The notes under the pieces: model-generated
What the model saw: only the letters and a program-made list of their open reading frames with translations
Told to the model about the DNA's origin: nothing
Database searches by the model: none
Translations under genes and position numbers: made by a program
Origin: Kiritimatiellia bacterium
GTDB lineage: Bacteria; Verrucomicrobiota; Kiritimatiellia; CAIQIC01; Lenti-01
DNA: 5,149 bases
Direction: 5' to 3'
Assembly (NCBI GenBank): GCA_018432565.1
Contig: JAHDSS010000040.1
Location: 1 to 5,149 of the forward strand
Part shown: positions 1-5,149 of the stretch, piece after piece
How the letters are laid out: each line of letters opens with the position of its first letter
How positions within the stretch are numbered: the stretch's first letter is position 1

Positions 1-760
1 CCCTGGGGCCGGTGCAATGCATCGGGACCAGCCGGGCGGGAGAGAAATGCCGCAGCTGATCGGTGACCCACCGGATGCGGTCCCGGCCGGCTCCTCCCAG
101 GTGCATGCCGCCGATCACGGCGCGGATGGGGCGGTTGCCGCTCAGGCGGCGGACGTGTTCCAGGATATGGATGACGCCGGCATGGGCGCAGCCCAGCAGG
201 ACCACGGTGCCGTTGGCGGTTTCCAGGTACAGCGACTGGTCGTCAAGAAGAGGATCGGCGACGCAGCCTTCGGGATCCAGATGGAACAGTTCCGCCAGGG
301 CTTCTTCGGGATGGGACCGGGGCACTTCGCCGGTGCGGAAGAGGCCGGGAGCGATTTCGCCGGGGTCGCGGGAGAAGAGGAGGCGGGCGTTGGGTCCGTC
401 GAGGGCCTGTCGGGCGGCATCGGGAATGCCGATGGAACGCGCCCGGGAGCCGCTGACGTGGAATTTAGTCTGTAGCGCATCGGGATGCAGATGGACATCC
501 ACCGGTGTGCGGACGGCGGACAGGACGATCGGCAGGCCGCCGGTGTGATCGTAATGGCCGTGGCTGAGCACCAGGGTGTCGACGGCGCCGAGATCGATGC
601 CCAGGGCGCGGGCGTTGTCCGCCAGGACCAGCCCCTGGCCGGTGTCGAACAGAATGCGGCGGTCGCCGGTTTCGATGTGAAAGCAAACGCCGTGTTCCCC
701 TCGGGCGGAACGGGCGCTGACACAATCATCGGACAGAACGGTGATGCGGAACCGGCTCAT
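1..760 (-). CDS. MBL-fold metallohydrolase, COG1237 type (3' end cut by window edge)
   Basis: The minus frame starting at ATG 760-758 stays open to the window edge and gives 253 residues without a stop, beginning MSRFRITVLSDDC. It carries the metallo-beta-lactamase zinc motif HGHYDH at residues 67-72, an LGCAHAG motif around residue 190 (H193 a probable metal ligand), GGMHL near 218 and PMHCTG near 247. That order is typical of the COG1237 branch, often annotated as 7,8-dihydropterin-6-methyl-4-(beta-D-ribofuranosyl)aminobenzene-phosphate synthase-like. Family members are roughly 260-285 residues, so probably only a short C-terminus is missing. The start is supported by AAGGAA (771-766) five bases upstream and by the ATGA overlap with the stop of the ATPase gene before it. 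No signal peptide is visible, so it should be cytoplasmic. The fold and metal site are clear. The substrate is unknown, and its place behind two Fe-S ATPases suggests a role in the same redox or cofactor process. Confidence 0.9.
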   Translation of the reverse strand, partial: MSRFRITVLSDDCVSARSARGEHGVCFHIETGDRRILFDTGQGLVLADNARALGIDLGAVDTLVLSHGHYDHTGGLPIVLSAVRTPVDVHLHPDALQTKFHVSGSRARSIGIPDAARQALDGPNARLLFSRDPGEIAPGLFRTGEVPRSHPEEALAELFHLDPEGCVADPLLDDQSLYLETANGTVVLLGCAHAGVIHILEHVRRLSGNRPIRAVIGGMHLGGAGRDRIRWVTDQLRHFSPARLVPMHCTGPR

Positions 761-1668
761 CGGGATTCCTTTTCGCCTGATTCGGCAGTGGAGTCCAGCC
801 AGTTCTGCCAGACGACGCGGATGTCGTCCGCGAGCGGGCTGTTCCCGGCTTCCACGACGGCGAGTTTGCGGCGCTGGGCGTCGGTGGCCTCCGGGCCGTA
901 GCGGACGCGGCCGACGGGGACAGCGCCGGCCGAACGGGCTTGATCCTCGATGCGGTCGGCCATGTCGGGATGGATGTCCCATTTATTGACGCAGACGGCG
1001 GCGGGGATGCGGAAATGGGCGGCGAGTTGCAGCACGCGGGACAGGTCGTGGAAGCCGGAGACGGTGGGTTCCGTGACCACCAGAATGGCGTTGGCGTTGG
1101 TGACCGCGGCGATCACGGGGCAGCCGGTGCCGGGCGGGCCGTCCACCAGGACGAGATCGCGTTTCGATTGCCTGGCGGTTTCGCGGGCCTGTTCGCGGAC
1201 GAGGGCGACAAGCTTGCCGGAGTTTTCGGCGCCGGGGGCGAGGCGGGCGTGGACCATAGGGCCGTGGCGGGTGGCCGAAACAAACCATTCGCCGCAGGTG
1301 CGCTCGGGGAAATCGATGGCCTTGGCGGGGCAGTTCCATGTGCAGACCCCGCAGCCCTCGCAGGCGGCGGAATCGATCCGGAAGACGCGCGCGCCGTCGG
1401 AATCGCGGGCGACGGCGGAAATGGCTTCGAACCGGCACAGGGCGGCGCAGCGGCCGCAGCCGGCGCAGTCGGCTTCCCGGATGACGGCTTCGCGGCCGCT
1501 GACGAAGGATTCGCGGCGGCGCACCTCGGGTTGCAGAATCAGGTGCAGATCCGCGGCATCCACGTCGCAATCGGCGAGCACGGCCTTCCGGGCGAGGGCG
1601 GCAAAGGAGGCGGTGAGGCTGGTTTTGCCGGTGCCGCCCTTGCCGCTGATGACGACGAGTTCCTTCAC
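757..1668 (-). CDS. MinD-superfamily P-loop ATPase with inserted 2[4Fe-4S] ferredoxin domain (second paralogue)
   Basis: A 303-residue protein starting at GTG 1668-1666. This start is preferred to a more upstream ATG (1716) for three reasons: the P-loop strand begins right after it (VKELVVISGKGGTGKT), GAGGAA lies five bases upstream (1679-1674), and it makes a GTGA overlap with the preceding stop. The deviant Walker A KGGTGKT is at residues 10-16. Two ferredoxin motifs follow: C68-C71-C74-C78 and C103-C106-C109-C113-P. The Walker B/switch region is LVLVDGPPGTGCPV (172-185), and NKWD at 228-231 resembles a nucleotide-specificity motif. This is the COG1149 architecture, with an Fe-S module inserted into a ParA/MinD-like ATPase. 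Such proteins are expected to dimerise on ATP and couple hydrolysis to Fe-S-dependent electron or cluster transfer. The neighbouring paralogue upstream suggests a heterodimer. The fourth Cys of the first cluster is followed by Arg instead of Pro. The exact role is unproven. Confidence 0.95.
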   Translation of the reverse strand: MKELVVISGKGGTGKTSLTASFAALARKAVLADCDVDAADLHLILQPEVRRRESFVSGREAVIREADCAGCGRCAALCRFEAISAVARDSDGARVFRIDSAACEGCGVCTWNCPAKAIDFPERTCGEWFVSATRHGPMVHARLAPGAENSGKLVALVREQARETARQSKRDLVLVDGPPGTGCPVIAAVTNANAILVVTEPTVSGFHDLSRVLQLAAHFRIPAAVCVNKWDIHPDMADRIEDQARSAGAVPVGRVRYGPEATDAQRRKLAVVEAGNSPLADDIRVVWQNWLDSTAESGEKESR

Positions 1669-2516
1669 AGGCGTTCCTCGATGCGGGCCCAGAGAGCGGC
1701 CATTCGGTCCCGCCATTCCGGCAGGCGGTCAAACAGGAGTTCCCCGCGGGCATAGGTTTCGGCAACGCGCCGGTCGTCGGGCAGTTCGGCCAGGACGGGG
1801 ATTTCCTGCTGGCGGCAGAAGTCCTGGACGCGTTCATCCGCCGGATCGGCGCGGTTCACGACCACGCCGAAGGGCAGGCCCATCGGCCGGAAGGTCTCCA
1901 CAGCCAGCGTCAGATCGTGAAGTCCGAACGGGGACGGTTCGGTCACAAGCACGATGAAATCGGCGGCGCGCACGGTGGCGATCACAGGGCAGGATGTTCC
2001 GGGTGGGGAGTCGAACAGGGCAATGGCGGCGGGGTCCCGCCGGATCTTGACGGCGCGGATCAGCGGAGGCGACATGGGTTCGCCGACATTCAGGCGACCC
2101 TGGGCGAACCGGATCGGGCCGGCCAGACCGGTTTCGACGGTGCCGATGTCCCGGGGTTCCTCGCGGATGGCGTCAACGGGGCAGACGAGTGTGCAGGCGC
2201 CGCAGCCGTGGCAGAGTTCCGGAAAGACCATCGGCTTTTTCAGCATGGCGATGGCATTGAATTCACAGACGGCGGCGCACTTTCCGCAGGCCGTGCAGCG
2301 GTTCATGTCCACGACCGGGACGGGGATGGCCGCCGGTTCGGCGGCCTTGATTTCCGGTTTCAGGAACAAGTGGCCGTTGGGCTCTTCCACATCGCAGTCC
2401 AGGTATTGGATCTCATGGCCCCGGCCGGCCAGCCATGCGGCGAGATGGACGGCCACGGTGGTTTTGCCGGTGCCGCCCTTGCCGCTGGCAATGGCGATGG
2501 AGGGAGAGGAACTCAT
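1665..2516 (-). CDS. MinD-superfamily P-loop ATPase with inserted 2[4Fe-4S] ferredoxin domain (first paralogue)
   Basis: A 283-residue protein starting at ATG 2516-2514. The deviant Walker A GKGGTGKTT is at residues 12-20. The inserted ferredoxin domain has C74-C77-C80-C84 (followed by EF, not P) and C102-C105-C108-C112-P. The Walker B/switch segment FDSPPGTSCPV is at 168-178, and NRAD at 221-224. The family is COG1149, related to MinD, Mrp and NBP35 nucleotide-binding proteins but with its own ferredoxin insert. It is paralogous to the next gene, with the same domain order, and overlaps it by 4 bp. In Desulfovibrio, two such ATPases sit in the orange protein (ORP) locus, which has been linked to an anaerobe-specific complex. 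That makes a similar heterodimer plausible here, by inference. No good Shine-Dalgarno precedes the ATG, unlike the other genes of the cluster. The double palindrome 45 bp upstream probably controls it. Confidence 0.95.
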   Translation of the reverse strand: MSSSPSIAIASGKGGTGKTTVAVHLAAWLAGRGHEIQYLDCDVEEPNGHLFLKPEIKAAEPAAIPVPVVDMNRCTACGKCAAVCEFNAIAMLKKPMVFPELCHGCGACTLVCPVDAIREEPRDIGTVETGLAGPIRFAQGRLNVGEPMSPPLIRAVKIRRDPAAIALFDSPPGTSCPVIATVRAADFIVLVTEPSPFGLHDLTLAVETFRPMGLPFGVVVNRADPADERVQDFCRQQEIPVLAELPDDRRVAETYARGELLFDRLPEWRDRMAALWARIEERL

Positions 2517-2560
2517 GCCGTGATCAGAATATACAGATTGAAATAACCGGGTCCGGAGTA

Positions 2561-2604
2561 TTCACATGTTGCAACAAGTGAATTCACTTGTTGCAACAAT
2601 TGAA
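2561..2604. promoter_or_regulatory. Putative double operator: two tandem 22-bp near-palindromes containing a perfect 32-bp palindrome
   Basis: Positions 2561-2582 and 2583-2604 are direct repeats of a 22-bp unit: arm TTCAC, one base, core TGTTGCAACA, one base, arm GTGAA. Each copy is a palindrome except for one mismatched pair; the second copy has TTGAA on its right side. The junction makes a perfect 32-bp palindrome at 2567-2598: TGTTGCAACA, then AGTGAATTCACT, then TGTTGCAACA. The cores are centred 22 bp apart, about two helical turns, as for two dimers bound on one face. It lies between the NifX-like stop (2615) and the ATPase start (2516). No T-run follows, so it does not look like an intrinsic terminator. 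I could not fit a convincing -35/-10 pair around it, and the regulator is unknown. A folded RNA or processing site is an alternative. Confidence 0.6.
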
Positions 2605-2614
2605 AAACATCCGG

Positions 2615-2980
2615 TCAGACCCAGTGGCCCTCCGAATTCGGGGAATCCAGCACAGGCAGTTCGCCGTCCTTGAACCGGCGGAGGGCCTCGGTGCCGGGGC
2701 AGGCGGATTCGACGAGGGCGATTTTGACGCCGGCGGCCTGCAGGGCGCGGAAGGCCTTGGGGCCGACACTGCCGGTGATGACGGCTTCGGCGCCCAGTTT
2801 GGCGACGGTTTCGGCGGATTGGATGCCGGCGCCCTGGGCGGCGTGGAGGTTCTGGGCGTTGTCATGGGCCGTGGCGTGACCGGTTTCGGTATCGGCCAGA
2901 ATGAAGTATTTGGCGCGGCCGAAATGCATGTCAATGGGTTCGGCCAGGGTCTGGGAGCTGGAGGTGATGACGACTTTCAT
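2615..2980 (-). CDS. NifX/NifB-family protein (dinitrogenase iron-molybdenum cofactor family, orange-protein-like)
   Basis: A 121-residue protein starting at ATG 2980-2978, with AAGGAA seven bases upstream (2993-2988). The same frame runs on as far as 3256, but that extension is an Ala-rich low-complexity shadow of the DUF5320 gene. Homology begins at MKVVITSSSQ. Family features are IDMHFGRAKYFILAD (16-30), with H19 in the HFGR motif, the GPKAFRAL helix (73-80), a CPGTEALRRFKDGEL segment (94-108) and a GHW tail. The family is PF02579, which includes NifX, NifY, the NifB C-terminal domain and the Desulfovibrio orange protein that holds a Mo-Cu sulfide cluster. Most stand-alone members outside nif clusters have no proven function. 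No nif structural genes are visible, so nitrogen fixation should not be inferred. With two Fe-S ATPases downstream it probably binds or carries a metal-sulfur cluster for them. It has a single Cys (C94), so any cluster may be held largely non-covalently. Confidence 0.92.
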   Translation of the reverse strand: MKVVITSSSQTLAEPIDMHFGRAKYFILADTETGHATAHDNAQNLHAAQGAGIQSAETVAKLGAEAVITGSVGPKAFRALQAAGVKIALVESACPGTEALRRFKDGELPVLDSPNSEGHWV

Positions 2981-3017
2981 GGGTGTTTTCCTTGCTGGGT
3001 GAACGGGATGTTGGAAA

Positions 3018-3269
3018 TTAGCGGGATCCGCCGCTGCGTCCGCCGCCGCGTCCGCCGCTGCGTCCGCCGCCGCGGCCGCCGCCGCGGCCGCGCCCGGCGC
3101 CCTGGCGGCCGAGTCCGCGGCCGGTAGCGCCCTGTCCGCGCCCGGCGCCGGCCGGGAGGGACGCATTCGGACCGGGGCGGGTTGGCGTCTGGCCTCCTGA
3201 GCAGGGGCCTTGTCCGCGTCCGGTGCGGGGACCTTGGCTCTGAGGTCCGGTTCCATCTTGTCTAGGCAT
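3018..3269 (-). CDS. DUF5320-type Gly/Arg-rich small protein
   Basis: An 83-residue protein starting at ATG 3269-3267, with a strong AAGGAG six bases upstream (3281-3276). The N-terminus MPRQDGTGPQSQGPRTGRG followed by QGPC23 is a clear version of the DUF5320 signature (GTGP-x-x-QGP-x-TGRG-x-G-x-C). Such proteins commonly lie beside NifX-family proteins and Fe-S MinD ATPases; their function is unknown. The rest, from about residue 40, is almost entirely Gly and Arg and ends in RGGG/RSGG units encoded by a perfect tandem DNA repeat. The longer, partly helical C-terminus seen in many relatives is absent, so this copy looks shortened or rebuilt by repeat expansion. It has one Cys and no membrane segment or signal peptide. 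The Arg-rich tail is strongly basic and could bind nucleic acid or an acidic partner, by inference. It is probably the first gene of the cluster, 37 bp before the NifX-like gene. Confidence 0.82.
   Translation of the reverse strand: MPRQDGTGPQSQGPRTGRGQGPCSGGQTPTRPGPNASLPAGAGRGQGATGRGLGRQGAGRGRGGGRGGGRSGGRGGGRSGGSR
3027..3086. repeat. 12/24-bp in-frame tandem repeat inside the DUF5320 gene
   Basis: Two 12-mers, TCCGCCGCTGCG and TCCGCCGCCGCG, alternate twice, so 3027-3050 and 3051-3074 are identical 24-bp units. A variant 12-mer follows (GCCGCCGCCGCG, 3075-3086). The 12-bp period equals four codons, so on the minus strand it encodes alternating R-S-G-G and R-G-G-G. Gain or loss of units would keep frame. 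Confidence 0.9.
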
Positions 3270-3295
3270 GGGGTGCTCCTTTTCTTTCATGGCCG

Positions 3296-3312
3296 GCTGC
3301 CGACAGGGCAGC
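3296..3312. other. Small GC-rich inverted repeat in the predicted leader of the DUF5320 gene
   Basis: GCTGCC (3296-3301) and GGCAGC (3307-3312) are perfect inverted repeats around a 5-base loop. They lie between the predicted -10 element and the DUF5320 Shine-Dalgarno, so the leader RNA could form this hairpin. There is no following U-run, so it is not a terminator. It may be chance in GC-rich DNA. Confidence 0.3.
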
Positions 3313-3324
3313 GAACCGATAATG

Positions 3325-3353
3325 AACATATGCCCATAAAGAGATTCAGGCAA
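3325..3353 (-). promoter_or_regulatory. Candidate sigma70-like promoter for the minus-strand redox cluster
   Basis: On the minus strand TTGCCT (3353-3348) is separated by exactly 17 bases from TATGTT (3330-3325). Each matches its consensus hexamer at 4 of 6 positions. The element sits in a locally AT-richer patch in otherwise GC-rich DNA. It predicts a start near 3318 and a leader of about 49 bases before the DUF5320 ATG. No convincing sigma54 -24/-12 element was seen, although the Desulfovibrio ORP locus is sigma54-controlled. Confidence 0.4.
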
Positions 3354-3484
3354 CTCCTTTATTTTGCGGCGCTGCGGAGGGGTGCAGAAAGGCCAGCATG
3401 GACTTCACGTCGCAGGCGCGCACAAACGAGGCGGGAAGAGGGGCGGGGATGACGGGGGCGGGGGGTTGTGGTAGCGTGCGAAGA

Positions 3485-5056
3485 ATGAAGAGGATGGACT
3501 GGATCTTGCGCGGAGGGCGGGTGGCCGACGGGCTGGGCGGGGAGCCGGTGCGGGCGGATGTCGGTCTGGCGGGGGAACGCATTGCCGCCGTCGGGGATCT
3601 GGCGGGGGCGGAAACGGCGAATGAATTCGATGCCGCGGGATTGCTGGTGTGTCCGGGCTTCATGGACGTGCACACGCATTCGGATGCGTACTTGCTGATC
3701 GAGCCGGGGGCGTCGTCGAAGATCCGGCAGGGGGTGACGACGGAGATCACGGGCAACTGCGGGGCGAGCGCGGCGCCGAGGCGGCCGGGCTACACCATGC
3801 CGTCGGACTGGCTGGAGCAGACCTATCCCGGCGACTGGCATTCGGTGGCGGAATACCGCGAGCTGCTGGACGCGCAGCGGCCGGCGGTGAATTCGGCGAT
3901 GCTGATCGGGCATCGGGCGATCCGCGCGGCGGTGATGGGAATCGAGCCGAGGGCGGCGACGGCGGACGAGATCGGGAAGATGTGCGGATGGCTGGAGCAG
4001 GCGCTGGAGGAAGGCGGCGCGGGGCTGAGCACGGGGCTGGTGTATGCGCCGGCGATGTTCGCGCAGCCGGAGGAAATCCAGGCGCTGGCCAAGGTGGTGG
4101 CCAGGCGCGGCGGGATCTATGCCACGCACATGCGCAGCGAGGGGGGGCGGCTGCTGGAAGCGATCGACGAAGCCTTGGACGTCGCGCGGGCGACGGGCGT
4201 GCGCTTGCAGATTTCGCACCTGAAAACCGCCGGGCGGGCCAACTGGGGCAAGCTGGATGCGGCGCTGGAGAGCATCTGCGCGGCGCAGGCGGAAGGCCTC
4301 TCCGTGGCGTCGGACCGCTATCCCTACACCGCGTCGTGCACGGACCTGGACGTGATCCTGCCGGAATGGGCGGCGCAGGGCGGACGGTCGGCGATCCTGG
4401 CGCGGCTGCGCGATCCGTCGGAGCGCGCGAAGATCCGCGCGGAGTTGGCGGCGGAGAGGGAGGAAGCCTATTGGGAGGGGGTCTGGGTCGGCAGCACGCG
4501 GCATCCGGACAACGCGCGGTTCGCGGGCCAGCCGATCCGGAACGCGGCGGAAGCGTGGAAGCTGCATCCGCTGGATGCGGCGCTGCGGTTCATGGAGACG
4601 GACGAGTTGTTCACGGGGGGCATATTCTTCGGGATGAGCGAAGACAACCTGTGGCGCATCCTGGCCGAGCCGTGGGTGATGATCGGGTCCGACGCCTCGA
4701 TCCGCTCGCCGACGGGGCCGCTGAGCCATGACCATCCGCATCCGCGGGCGTACGGCACATTCGGGCGGTTTCTGCGCGCGGCGCTGGACGGGAAGACCGT
4801 GAGCGTCGGCGAAGCGGTGCGCAAGATGACGAGCCTGCCGGCAGAGCAGTTTAGACTGACAGACCGCGGCGCGATCCGGGCCGGCGCTTTTGCGGATGTC
4901 GTGGTGCTCGATCCGGCCACGTTCCGGGATTTGGCGACCTACGAGAATCCGCATCAATTCTGCGAGGGGATTTCCGCAGTGTGGGTCAACGGCGTGCTGA
5001 CGTTGCGCGGCGGGCAGGAAACCGGCGAACGCGGCGGGCGGTATCTGACGGCATGA
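3485..5056 (+). CDS. N-acyl-D-amino-acid deacylase (D-aminoacylase), amidohydrolase superfamily
   Basis: A 523-residue zinc amidohydrolase predicted to remove the acyl group from N-acyl-D-amino acids. The N-terminal DWILRGGRVADG is the usual beta-sandwich start. Metal and catalytic motifs follow in order: GFMDVHTHSD (H63, H65), GNCG (C92), LIGHRAIRAAVMG (140-152), YATHMRSEGG (H215), LQISHLKTAG (H245), DRYPYTAS (277-284) and IGSDAS (D403). C92, H215, H245 and D403 correspond to Cys96, His220, His250 and Asp366 of the Alcaligenes D-aminoacylase. The C-terminal FRLTDRGAIRAGAFADVVVLDP rebuilds the beta-sandwich. It is about 40 residues longer than the 483-residue Alcaligenes enzyme. No signal peptide is seen, so it is likely cytoplasmic, in D-amino acid or peptidoglycan-fragment use. 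The start is uncertain: ATG 3485 and 3494 both fit homology, while ATG 3449 has the better ribosome site (GGAAGAGG, 3434-3441). It is divergent from the redox cluster. N-acyl-D-Glu/D-Asp deacylase or another Amidohydro_3 specificity remains possible. Confidence 0.93.
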   Translation: MKRMDWILRGGRVADGLGGEPVRADVGLAGERIAAVGDLAGAETANEFDAAGLLVCPGFMDVHTHSDAYLLIEPGASSKIRQGVTTEITGNCGASAAPRRPGYTMPSDWLEQTYPGDWHSVAEYRELLDAQRPAVNSAMLIGHRAIRAAVMGIEPRAATADEIGKMCGWLEQALEEGGAGLSTGLVYAPAMFAQPEEIQALAKVVARRGGIYATHMRSEGGRLLEAIDEALDVARATGVRLQISHLKTAGRANWGKLDAALESICAAQAEGLSVASDRYPYTASCTDLDVILPEWAAQGGRSAILARLRDPSERAKIRAELAAEREEAYWEGVWVGSTRHPDNARFAGQPIRNAAEAWKLHPLDAALRFMETDELFTGGIFFGMSEDNLWRILAEPWVMIGSDASIRSPTGPLSHDHPHPRAYGTFGRFLRAALDGKTVSVGEAVRKMTSLPAEQFRLTDRGAIRAGAFADVVVLDPATFRDLATYENPHQFCEGISAVWVNGVLTLRGGQETGERGGRYLTA

Positions 5057-5149
5057 GACGGAGAGCCGAAACCGGAACAACCACAGCGCGGCAGAGCCGC
5101 AACCAAAATGAATCTGAACACATGAAAAGGAGTGGGAATAAGCAGGAAA
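5057..5149. other. Region after the deacylase; no definite gene
   Basis: After the TGA at 5054-5056 the sequence turns more A-rich. A short inverted repeat, GCGGC (5088-5092) and GCCGC (5096-5100), has a 3-base loop but no T-run, so it is at best a weak terminator. AAGGAG at 5127-5132 resembles a ribosome site, but no suitable start follows before the edge. An ATG at 5122 opens a frame (MKRSGNKQE) that runs off the window but has no ribosome site of its own. A downstream gene may begin here or just beyond; this cannot be decided. Confidence 0.3.

Noticed and set aside
142..729. Two other minus-strand open frames under the MBL gene (starting near 729 and 725)
   Set aside because: Low-complexity Pro/Ser/Arg-rich products. 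The frame starting at 760 carries all the MBL motifs and runs open to the window edge.
940..1957. Long plus-strand open frames opposite the ATPase genes
   Set aside because: Antisense shadows from high GC content and biased codons. The products show no family motifs, while the minus strand has complete P-loop and ferredoxin motifs.
2567..2598. The perfect palindrome as an intrinsic terminator or a Rex/CRP/FNR site
   Set aside because: There is no T-run on either side and the stem is not GC-rich, so it is a poor terminator. GTGAA and TTCAC halves are present but not in the TTGTGAA-N4-TTCACAA arrangement of Rex, nor with CRP or FNR spacing.
2615..2980. Evidence for nitrogen fixation from the NifX/NifB-family protein
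   Set aside because: Stand-alone members of this family are common in anaerobes without nitrogenase. No nifH, D, K, E, N or radical-SAM NifB gene is in the window.
2615..3256. A longer 213-residue reading of the NifX-like gene with an Ala-rich N-terminal extension
   Set aside because: The extension is a shadow frame of the DUF5320 repeat (Ala/Asp runs from GC-rich triplets). Homology and a good ribosome site start at 2980.
3359..5080. A 573-residue minus-strand open frame opposite the deacylase
   Set aside because: The product is Arg/Pro/His-rich, as expected for an antisense frame in GC-rich DNA. The plus strand encodes a complete D-aminoacylase.
5088..5100. GCGGC-AGA-GCCGC hairpin as terminator of the deacylase
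   Set aside because: The stem is only five base pairs and is followed by A-rich sequence rather than a T-run. It can arise by chance in this composition.
5122..5149. Start of a further gene at ATG 5122
   Set aside because: Only nine codons are visible, with no ribosome site before the ATG. The AAGGAG just inside it suggests a different start that would lie beyond the window.

Overview
The window is high-GC bacterial DNA (about two thirds G+C by eye) with tightly packed genes. No rRNA, tRNA, CRISPR array, transposase or phage gene was seen. The gene content points to an anaerobe or facultative anaerobe: paired MinD-type ATPases with inserted ferredoxin domains, a NifX/orange-protein-like protein and a DUF5320 protein form a set known mainly from anaerobic bacteria and archaea. 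The phylum cannot be fixed from the sequence.

Minus strand, read right to left from 3269 to 1: (i) a short Gly/Arg-rich DUF5320 protein (3269-3018); (ii) a NifX/NifB-family small metal-cluster protein (2980-2615); (iii) a 98-bp gap carrying two tandem 22-bp near-palindromes that together contain a perfect 32-bp palindrome; (iv) a first MinD-family ATPase with two 4Fe-4S motifs (2516-1665); (v) a second, paralogous ATPase of the same design (1668-757); (vi) a COG1237-type metallo-beta-lactamase-fold hydrolase (760 to the left edge, cut by the window). Genes iv-v and v-vi overlap by 4 bp (GTGA and ATGA), so these three are almost certainly one translationally coupled unit. The palindromic element probably gives that unit its own control, separate from the two genes upstream. 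The set resembles the orange protein (ORP) locus of Desulfovibrio. An ATP-dependent, Fe-S-carrying ATPase pair acting with a small metal-cluster carrier is the natural model, but the substrate is unknown.

Plus strand, 3485-5056: a complete N-acyl-D-amino-acid deacylase (D-aminoacylase), divergent from the redox cluster across a 215-bp intergenic region. That region holds a plausible sigma70-like promoter for the minus-strand cluster. The deacylase is probably functionally unrelated to the cluster. The last 93 bp (5057-5149) hold no definite gene.

The most interesting unexplained structure is the double palindrome at 2561-2604. The other notable feature is the repeat-built RGGG/RSGG tail of the DUF5320 protein.
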